In this document: one piece after another, positions 1 to 5,589 of the stretch
Position numbering within the stretch: the stretch's first letter is position 1
How the letters are laid out: every line of letters starts with the position of its first letter
Source of the DNA: ZCTH02-B3 sp036563895
GTDB lineage: Bacteria > Bacillota > Bacilli > Paenibacillales > Paenibacillaceae
DNA length: 8,173 nucleotides
Reading direction: 5' to 3'
Assembly: GCA_036563895.1 (NCBI GenBank)
Contig: DATCLN010000051.1
Location: 1-8,173 of the forward strand
Notes under the pieces: model-generated
What the model saw: the letters and a program-made list of their open reading frames with translations, nothing else
The model's database searches: none
Told to the model about the DNA's origin: nothing
Made by a program: the position numbers and the translations under genes

Positions 1-1287
1 TTTCCATTCCGTCCCCTCTTTCCCGAACACGTACAGGTCGAGCTCTTCCGTCAGCTCGCGGGTGAGGTAATTGCGCAGGAACGACATGTCGGATTCGAGC
101 TCGCGGACTTCGAACAGCGCGCTTTCGCCGTGGCGTTTTTCGATGTCCTCAAAGATTTTCAGGCCGAGCAGATATGGGTTGACGGTGTGGCGGTAAGGCT
201 GCACCACGGAGGCGTGGAGCTTGGCGTATTCGATGGCCTCGTCGGGGTCAAGGGGCAGTTCGCGCATGATCCGCTGGTGCCAGTAGGTGGCCCAGCCTTC
301 GTTCATGATTTTCGTCTCCAGCTGCGGCCAGAAATACAGCATTTCCGCGCGGAGCATGGACATGATGTCCCGCTGCCAGTCGTCGAGGGCCGGGGAGTAT
401 TCCTGGATGAACCAGACCAGGTCCTTTTCCGGCTCCGGGGGGAAGGGCGCCGCTTCCCGCCGGGCGCCGGCGGGGGTTCCGACGGGGGTTCCGGCGGGGG
501 CGCCGGCGGAGGCACCGGAAGGGGCACCGGCTGAAGCGGCGGAAGCACCCGCGGAGGCTCCCGCGGAAGTTCCGGCCTGGGCGCCGGCGGCACCCGATCC
601 CGCGGGCGGCTCCTTCCCGGCGGTCTGTCCGGAACCGCCCGGGCCGCCTTCCCCGCATTCCTTCCATTCCGGGTCCAGCTTCCACAGGTCGTCGTAGGGC
701 CCGGGGGGAGCCGGGGCGCGCCGTTCCTTCTCCTGTTTGCATTTCAGTTCCATGCGGCGTTTTTTGTCCAGACCGCCCGGCTGGATCAGGGAGGGATCGA
801 TGTGCTCCTGGATGGACATGGCGGCGTCGAGGAATGTCTCCACCTTTTCCGCTCCGTGGGCGATTTCGTATTGCCGGATGCGTTCGGCGGTGGCCGCCAT
901 GCTCTCCACCATGTTCCGGTTCGTCCGCGAGAAGCGGACGTTGTTCTTGAAGAAGTCGCTGTGGGCCAGCACGTGGGCGACGATCAGCTTGTTCTGGACA
1001 AGGGAATTACCCTCAAGGAGAAACGCGTAGCAGGGATCGGAGTTGATGACAAGCTCGTAGATTTTGCTCAGCCCGAGGTCGTACTGCAGCTTCAGCCGGT
1101 GGAACGCCTTGCCGAAGCTCCAGTGGCTGAACCGCGTGGGCATGCCGTACGCGCCGAAGGTGTACAGGATGTCCGCGGGACAGATCTCGTAGCGCATCGG
1201 GAAAAAATCGAGGCCGAAGCCCCTGGCGATTTCCATGATCTGGCCGATGGCTTCTTCCAGCTTGCGGAGCTCTTCGTTGGACGCCAT
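1..1287 (-). CDS. spoVR: SpoVR family stage V sporulation protein (C-terminus beyond window)
   Basis: The minus-strand frame starts at ATG 1287-1285 and stays open for 429 codons to the window edge; an in-frame TAA at 1314-1312 makes this the first possible ATG. The protein is recognised as SpoVR. The N-terminal part runs from MASNEELRKLEEAIGQIMEI through FGAYGMPTRFSHWSFGKAFH (about 44-63) and SKIYELVINSDPCYAFLLEG (about 74-93). It then has a HVLAHSDFFKNN segment (105-116) and a second conserved block, EMLYFWPQLETKIMNEGWAT (315-334) followed by YWHQRIM. In Bacillus subtilis SpoVR (about 468 aa) is needed for normal spore cortex formation and is made in the mother cell; its biochemical activity is not settled. 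Between DLWKLDPEW (about 200-208) and FPPEPEKDLVWFI (282-294) lies an unusually long low-complexity insert. The missing C-terminus is probably several tens of residues. Family assignment is confident; the insert's role is unknown. Confidence 0.95.
   Translation of the reverse strand, partial: MASNEELRKLEEAIGQIMEIARGFGLDFFPMRYEICPADILYTFGAYGMPTRFSHWSFGKAFHRLKLQYDLGLSKIYELVINSDPCYAFLLEGNSLVQNKLIVAHVLAHSDFFKNNVRFSRTNRNMVESMAATAERIRQYEIAHGAEKVETFLDAAMSIQEHIDPSLIQPGGLDKKRRMELKCKQEKERRAPAPPGPYDDLWKLDPEWKECGEGGPGGSGQTAGKEPPAGSGAAGAQAGTSAGASAGASAASAGAPSGASAGAPAGTPVGTPAGARREAAPFPPEPEKDLVWFIQEYSPALDDWQRDIMSMLRAEMLYFWPQLETKIMNEGWATYWHQRIMRELPLDPDEAIEYAKLHASVVQPYRHTVNPYLLGLKIFEDIEKRHGESALFEVRELESDMSFLRNYLTRELTEELDLYVFGKEGTEWK
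464..592. repeat. 12-bp tandem repeat array inside spoVR
   Basis: Eleven imperfect units lie head to tail. Ten are 12 bp (464-475, 476-487, 488-499, 500-511, 512-523, 524-535, 545-556, 557-568, 569-580, 581-592) and one is a 9-bp variant (536-544). On the plus strand the unit resembles GCGCCGGCGGGG or GTTCCGGCGGGG. Every unit is a multiple of three, so the spoVR frame is kept; on the minus strand the array encodes a tetrapeptide-like series such as AGAS, AGAP and AGTP. This is a coding minisatellite, and its length may vary among strains in 12-bp steps (inference). Confidence 0.85.
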
Positions 1288-1300
1288 GCCGCAGGCCCCC

Positions 1301-1351
1301 CGTTTTTTGCTTTACACCCTATGTGTATGCGGGGCCGAACCGGGCCGATTC
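1301..1351 (-). promoter_or_regulatory. Candidate sigma-E-type promoter for spoVR
   Basis: Upstream of spoVR the minus strand reads CATACACA at 1329-1322, matching 7 of 8 positions of the sporulation sigma-E -10 consensus CATACANT. Fifteen bases further upstream is GAATCGG (1351-1345), a weak match to the -35 KMATATT. Transcription would begin near 1315, about 28 nt before the ATG. The G-run just before the start (about 1302-1297) is only a poor ribosome binding site. B. subtilis spoVR belongs to the sigma-E regulon, which makes the match plausible, but the -35 box is weak. Confidence 0.4.
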
Positions 1352-1486
1352 GGGATGAACGCGGGCGGGCCGGAGCGGGACGGGCAGGGCCGGACCGCAG
1401 GGGGACGGGCGCTGCCGGACCGCCCGCGGCGAGCGGGGCCGGACGAAGCGGGATGATGGACGCGGCTTCGGGGCGGCGGTTCGCTC

Positions 1487-1495
1487 TGCTATAAT
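1487..1495 (+). promoter_or_regulatory. Extended -10 promoter for lhr
   Basis: TGCTATAAT at 1487-1495 combines a perfect TATAAT (1490-1495) with the TG dinucleotide of an extended -10 element, in a surrounding of very high GC where such a word is rare by chance. The best -35 at 17-bp spacing is TTCGGG (1467-1472), which is poor, as is common where the -10 is extended. Transcription should begin at about 1501-1503, giving a leader of roughly 22 nt. This points to vegetative sigma-A expression of lhr. Confidence 0.75.
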
Positions 1496-1506
1496 ATGGG
1501 CATGGA

Positions 1507-1515
1507 AAGGAGAGG
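1507..1515 (+). promoter_or_regulatory. Ribosome binding site of lhr
   Basis: AAGGAGAGG at 1507-1515 lies just upstream of ATG 1524 and is complementary to the 16S 3' end. It decides the start: the nearby ATGs at 1496 and 1502 are in another frame and precede the site. Confidence 0.8.
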
Positions 1516-1523
1516 AAACCCTG

Positions 1524-4500
1524 ATGCCGCACCGGTTTCATCCCGTGCTGTCGGCCTGGTTCGCGGAGAGGTTCGGGGAACCCACGGACGTGCAAAAGAG
1601 GGCCTGGCCTTTGATCGCCGAAGGGGCGCATACCCTCGTGGCCGCGCCCACCGGCTCGGGGAAGACGCTTGCCGCCCTGCTGCCCCTGCTGGACCGGCTG
1701 ATCCGGGAGAAGCTGCAAGGCGGCCGGGAAGCGGCGGAACGCGGCGTGCGCATTCTGTACGTGACGCCGCTCAAGGCGCTGAACAACGACATCCGGCGGC
1801 ATCTGTTCGATTTTCGGGATGAGTGGCGGGCCGCGGCGGAACGCATGGGGGTGCCGTGGCCGGAAGTATCCGTGGCCGTGCGGACGGGGGACACGACGCA
1901 CAGCGAGAGGGCGTCCATGGTGCGCAAGCCCCCCGACGTGCTGGTGACGACGCCGGAGTCGCTGTTCATCCTGCTGACCTCCCGCAAGGCGAGGGACATC
2001 CTGCGCACGGTCCGGCATGTGGTGGCGGATGAAATCCACGACCTGGCGGCGGGCGAACGCGGCGCGCATTTTTCCGTCACGCTGGAGCGGCTGGCCGAAC
2101 TTTGCGGACATCCGCCCCAGCGCATCGGCGTGTCCGCCACGGTCAACCCGGTGCGGCGTGTGGCGCGTTTTCTCGGCGGCTGGGAGGAAAGGGAGGACGG
2201 ACGGTACAGGCCGCGGCCGGTGGCGATCGTGGAAAGCCCCATGGAACGCGCGCTGGAAGTGACCGTAACCGTGCCGCCTTACGGGATGCTGGCGCAAAAG
2301 GGAAAGACCGATGTCTGGACGCCCCTGGTGGAGGAAATTTTGCGGCATGTCCCGGACCGGGGTACGACCCTCGTGTTTGTCAACAACCGGAGGCTGTGCG
2401 AGCGGCTTGCCGCCCGCCTGAACGAAGCCCGCGGCGAAGGGTTTTGCCGCAGCCACCATGGCAGCGTGTCGCGGGAGCGGCGCCTGGAGACGGAAGCGCT
2501 GCTGCGGGAGGGGAAGCTGCGGTGCCTGGTGGCGACGTCGTCGCTGGAGCTGGGCATCGATATCGGCGCTGTGGAGCGCGTGCTGCAGATCGATTCGCCG
2601 GTCACCGCCGCCTCGGGCATCCAGCGGTTCGGGCGTTCCGGTCATGCGGTGGGCGGCGTCAGCAGGGGTACGATCATCGTCCGCACCCGCGGGCTCCTGC
2701 CGGAGGCGGCGGTGTTGGCCGAGCGGATCGGCCGCAAGGAGACGGAGCGGATCAAGCCGCCCCCCCATCTGGCGGCCGTGCTCGCCCAGCAGATCGTGGC
2801 CGCCGCGGCGGAAGGAGAGCGGGATCCGGACGGGCTGTACCGGATGATTTGCCGCAGCGACGCCTTTCACGGTTTTCCGCGCGAACGCTTTGACGAGCTT
2901 GTGGATATGCTGGCCGGCGATTATCCGTTTGTGAAGCCGCTCGTCCGCCGGGATCCCGAAAGCGGCCGTCTGGCGGCGCTGCCGGGCGCCGTCATGGCGG
3001 CGGTCACAGGCGCGGGCACGATTCCCCAGAGCACCGATTTTCCCGTGTACCACGCGGAAACCGGCATCCATCTGGGCGAGCTCGACGAGGAGTTCGTGTT
3101 CGAATCGCGGGTCGGCGACGTGTTCCAGCTGGGCACCGCGAACTGGCGCATTCGGGCGATACGGCCGGACCGCGTGGAAGTGACGGAATCCCCCGCCGCC
3201 TACGGGGAGATCCCGTTCTGGCGGGCGGAAGGGCTGGGGCGCGGCTTTGCCCTCGGCCTGGAGGTCGGCCGCCTGAACGACCGGCTGGAACGCCTGCTGC
3301 GGGCTGGCGACGCGGACGGGGCCGTGAAGCTGCTTACGAAACAATACCATTTCACGCCGGAAGCGGCGGAGAGCCTCCTGGAACTGATCCGGTCGCAGAC
3401 GGCCGCGTCCGCCTGGCCGACGCACCGGCGGATCGTGGCGGAGTGGTACCGGGACGAATCGGGGCTGACGCATCTGGTCATCCACAGCTGGTTCGGCCGC
3501 CGGTTCAACCGCACCTGGCTGCTGGCGCTGCGCCATCATCTGGAGCGGGTTTACCCCCATGAATTCCAGTCGACGGCCAAGGACAACGGCATCGAGCTCA
3601 TTTTCCGCGTGTGGGACCCGGCGGTTCTGGATCATCTGCAGGGCGTCAACTCGGAGACGGTGGAGCGGCTGCTGGTGGAAGCCGTCCCGACGTCGCCCAT
3701 GTTCGCCGCCCGGTTCCGGCAGCTGGCGGAAACGTCGCTGCTCCTCTCCCGCGGGTTCCGCCGCGTCCCCGCGTGGCTGAAGCGGGTGCGCAGCGAAGAA
3801 CTGCTCCGGGACGCCCTGTCGCACGGGACGGCGTTCCCCCTGGTCAGGGAAACGCTGAGGGACTGCGTGGAGCGGATTCTCGACGGAAGGCGCGTGCGGC
3901 GGGTTCTGCGGCTTGTCGAGCGCGGCGCGATCGAATGGAAAATGGTTCCTTGCAGCCGCCCGTCGCCGCTGGCCGCGCAGTTTTTCTACGATTTCCTCAA
4001 TGTGGCGGTGTACGAATCCGACGCCCTGACGCGGGAGCTGAGCGAACGGCTGGCAAGCGTCAGCCGGGAACTGGCCGCCAAGGTGTTCGGGCCGGAAGCG
4101 CTGGAAGGGCCGGGCGGCCGCGAAGGCGCGGCCGGCCGTGATCGCCGGGCGGAGGCGGAGCGTTTCGTCCGGCTCCTTCAAATCAGCCACCACCTGGAAC
4201 CCGCCCGCCGGCTGCGCGGCCCGGAAGGGGTGCTCGAAGCGCTGACGCGGCTGCAGGGGCTGTTTCTGCCGGTGTCCTGGTGGGAAACCTTCGTGCTGCC
4301 CTCGAGGGTGGCCGGCTACCGCCGGGAGGATCTGGACCTGTTGTGCGCGTCGGGGGAACTGTTCTGGATCGGCCGGAAGGAAGAAGGGGCCACGGAAGGG
4401 AAGGTGGCCTTTTTCCGGCCGGACGCCGCCGAGCTGTACGCGCCGTTTGTTCCCGGGGACGATGCGGTCCCGAAACACCCGGAGCTTTACGAACGGCTGC

Positions 4501-5384
4501 GGACGAAGGGCGCCGGTTTTCTTTCCACCCTCGCGGCGGAAACCGGCGAGGCGCCGTTGGAACTGCTCGGCAAGCTTCTCGATCTCGTCTGGCAGGGCCT
4601 CGCCGCCAACGACCAGTTCGCGCCCCTGCGGCTGCACGGGAAGAGGAAGGCCGCTTTCGAGCGGGGCAAGTTCCGCTCCGGGCTCGGCCGCTGGTACGCC
4701 GTCGCCGACCTGGCCGGGCCGCGCGCCGCCGAGGTCTCTGCGGAGCACGCCGTGCTGGGCTGGACGAAACATCTCCTGCGGCTTGGCGGGGTGCTCACGC
4801 GGGCACTGGCGCAGGCGTATTCCCCCTTCGACTGGGAAGTCCATTATGCCGCGCTGTCCCGCCTGGAAGAGCTCGGGCTGGTCACGCGGGGACTCCTGGT
4901 CCGCGGCGCCCAGGCCTTGCAGTTTGCCGAAAAGGAAACCGCGGCGCGCCTGGCCGAGCCCGATTTCGGCGGCGATGCATCCGCCCTGCCGGAAGACGCG
5001 GTGGTGGTCAGCTCCGCCGACCCGGCCAACCCTTACGGGCTGACCATCGACTGGCCCGCGGAAGGCGGCGCGGCGGCCGCCCGGTTCGCCCGCAGGCCCG
5101 ACAATCATTTGCTGCTCGGGTCCGGACGGTTCCTCCTGTGGGCGGCGGCGAGCGGGAGGCATCTTGCGGCCATCGATCCCCGGATCGCGGCGGATGCGGA
5201 CGCCTGCGCCGAATGCGTGCGGCAGCTGGCGCGGTGCCTGATTCGCGAGCGGGGCCAGCGCAAGGTGGCGATGGAAAGCTTGAACGGCGATCCCGTCGGC
5301 GGCACGGAGCTGGCCGAACGGCTGGTCCGGCTGGGGGCGGAAAGGGAGGGCGGCGCGTTCGTTTTTTGGCCAAGCGCCCTGTAG
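1524..5384 (+). CDS. lhr: Lhr-family SF2 DEAD/DEAH-box helicase with Lhr C-terminal domain
   Basis: This is a 1286-aa large helicase-related (Lhr) protein. All SF2 motifs are visible: Q-region GEPTDVQ (18-24), Walker A APTGSGKT (41-48), Ia TPLKALNND (81-89), TTPESL (142-147), motif II DEIH (169-172), SAT (204-206), LVFVNNRR (283-290), HHGSVSRE (311-318), motif V ATSSLELGIDIG (337-348) and motif VI QRFGRSGH (367-374). The Lhr-specific region follows, with GELDEEFVFESRVGDVFQLG (518-537), PFWRAEG (564-570) and SPMFAARFR (724-732). After a Gly/charged linker (about 858-880) comes an Lhr C-terminal region with LVWQGLAANDQFAPLRL (1021-1037) and DPANPYG (1166-1172). Characterised Lhr enzymes translocate 3' to 5' on single-stranded DNA, unwind DNA and RNA:DNA hybrids, and are tied to DNA repair. 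At 1286 aa it is shorter than E. coli (1538) and Mycobacterium smegmatis (1507) Lhr, mainly in the C-terminal domain. It is likely cytosolic. The core assignment is firm; activity of the C-terminal domain is uncertain. Confidence 0.95.
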   Translation: MPHRFHPVLSAWFAERFGEPTDVQKRAWPLIAEGAHTLVAAPTGSGKTLAALLPLLDRLIREKLQGGREAAERGVRILYVTPLKALNNDIRRHLFDFRDEWRAAAERMGVPWPEVSVAVRTGDTTHSERASMVRKPPDVLVTTPESLFILLTSRKARDILRTVRHVVADEIHDLAAGERGAHFSVTLERLAELCGHPPQRIGVSATVNPVRRVARFLGGWEEREDGRYRPRPVAIVESPMERALEVTVTVPPYGMLAQKGKTDVWTPLVEEILRHVPDRGTTLVFVNNRRLCERLAARLNEARGEGFCRSHHGSVSRERRLETEALLREGKLRCLVATSSLELGIDIGAVERVLQIDSPVTAASGIQRFGRSGHAVGGVSRGTIIVRTRGLLPEAAVLAERIGRKETERIKPPPHLAAVLAQQIVAAAAEGERDPDGLYRMICRSDAFHGFPRERFDELVDMLAGDYPFVKPLVRRDPESGRLAALPGAVMAAVTGAGTIPQSTDFPVYHAETGIHLGELDEEFVFESRVGDVFQLGTANWRIRAIRPDRVEVTESPAAYGEIPFWRAEGLGRGFALGLEVGRLNDRLERLLRAGDADGAVKLLTKQYHFTPEAAESLLELIRSQTAASAWPTHRRIVAEWYRDESGLTHLVIHSWFGRRFNRTWLLALRHHLERVYPHEFQSTAKDNGIELIFRVWDPAVLDHLQGVNSETVERLLVEAVPTSPMFAARFRQLAETSLLLSRGFRRVPAWLKRVRSEELLRDALSHGTAFPLVRETLRDCVERILDGRRVRRVLRLVERGAIEWKMVPCSRPSPLAAQFFYDFLNVAVYESDALTRELSERLASVSRELAAKVFGPEALEGPGGREGAAGRDRRAEAERFVRLLQISHHLEPARRLRGPEGVLEALTRLQGLFLPVSWWETFVLPSRVAGYRREDLDLLCASGELFWIGRKEEGATEGKVAFFRPDAAELYAPFVPGDDAVPKHPELYERLRTKGAGFLSTLAAETGEAPLELLGKLLDLVWQGLAANDQFAPLRLHGKRKAAFERGKFRSGLGRWYAVADLAGPRAAEVSAEHAVLGWTKHLLRLGGVLTRALAQAYSPFDWEVHYAALSRLEELGLVTRGLLVRGAQALQFAEKETAARLAEPDFGGDASALPEDAVVVSSADPANPYGLTIDWPAEGGAAAARFARRPDNHLLLGSGRFLLWAAASGRHLAAIDPRIAADADACAECVRQLARCLIRERGQRKVAMESLNGDPVGGTELAERLVRLGAEREGGAFVFWPSAL
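4111..4138 (+). other. Strong GC hairpin at the Lhr domain junction
   Basis: CGGCCGCG (4115-4122) and CGCGGCCG (4127-4134) form a perfect 8-bp stem around an AAGG loop. After one G-G mismatch, CGG (4111-4113) pairs with CCG (4136-4138). The element lies in the codons for the linker between the Lhr helicase core and the C-terminal domain (residues about 863-872). Whether it folds or matters in the mRNA is unknown; high GC makes such stems commoner. Confidence 0.5.
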
Positions 5385-5412
5385 TCCGGTTGCTTGCGCG
5401 GCCTGTTGGAAC

Positions 5413-5463
5413 ATGATACAACAAGGGATACGGAGCATTGGCTCCGGCGACGGCATGTATTGA
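5413..5463 (+). CDS. Possible 16-aa leader ORF upstream of helD (speculative)
   Basis: ATG at 5413 opens a short frame reading MIQQGIRSIGSGDGMY and stopping at TGA 5461-5463. Its bases are less GC-rich than those of the flanking genes and it encloses the 5431-5446 hairpin. No good ribosome binding site precedes it, and it matches no peptide I know. It is listed only because it sits in the leader of a gene family whose members are sometimes drug-responsive; it may well be chance. Confidence 0.12.
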   Translation: MIQQGIRSIGSGDGMY

Positions 5464-5576
5464 AGAAAACGGGGCTGAGGCTCCGTCCGTGGCTCGAACC
5501 GAAGGATGGGGAGCGAAGCCCCTTCCCGGCGCGAACCGGACGGCGCCGGCCGCCCGGCGGGGGCGGGCGCCGTTAT

Positions 5577-5583
5577 GGGAGGG
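5577..5583 (+). promoter_or_regulatory. Ribosome binding site fixing the GTG start of helD
   Basis: GGGAGGG at 5577-5583 stands 6 nt before GTG 5590, close to ideal spacing. The in-frame ATG at 5575 overlaps this site, and the more upstream in-frame ATG at 5506 has no proper site and would add an Arg/Gly/Pro-rich leader unlike HelD. The GTG start is therefore preferred. Confidence 0.75.
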
Positions 5584-5589
5584 TTTGGC

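Larger units (their letters stand above)
1288..1523. other. Divergent intergenic region between spoVR and lhr
   Basis: This 236-bp stretch has no gene I can support. The spoVR side holds a short AT-richer patch (1301-1330) with the sigma-E-like element. The middle (1331-1480) is strongly G-rich on the plus strand, with a run of GGG tracts at 1363-1389 and several copies of a GGGCCG(G)A word at 1332, 1342, 1367, 1387 and 1436. The lhr side holds an extended -10 promoter and a ribosome binding site. The open frames crossing it belong to antisense shadows. Confidence 0.8.
5385..5589 (+). other. Intergenic spacer between lhr and helD, with small hairpins
   Basis: The 205-bp spacer has no clear terminator after lhr and no convincing sigma-A promoter; the best -35/-10-like words (TTGCTT at 5390, CATGAT at 5412) are weak. 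It holds a perfect 6-bp hairpin, CGGAGC-ATTG-GCTCCG (5431-5446), without a following T-run. It also holds a 6-bp pair GGGGCT (5471-5476)/AGCCCC (5517-5522) and a GC-only inverted repeat close to the helD start (5541-5572). A 16-codon ORF lies at 5413-5463. Either read-through from lhr or a promoter of unusual type could drive helD. Confidence 0.5.

Noticed and set aside
464..592. Repeat array as a CRISPR
   Set aside because: Units are 12 bp with no spacers and lie in frame inside a conserved gene; it is a coding minisatellite.
5388..5412. Rifamycin-associated element upstream of helD
   Set aside because: GCTTGCGCGGCC resembles one half of the known element (GGGGCTTGC-N-GCAAGGCCCC type), but the GCAAG inverted half is missing, so I do not call it.
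5490..5505. tRNA-like T-arm (CTCGAACC) in the spacer
   Set aside because: The flanking bases do not pair as a T-stem and no acceptor, D or anticodon arms can be found.
5506..5589. Upstream ATG starts for helD at 5506 and 5575
   Set aside because: They would add a leader unlike HelD; ATG 5506 has only GAAGG directly against it, and ATG 5575 overlaps the good site that serves GTG 5590.
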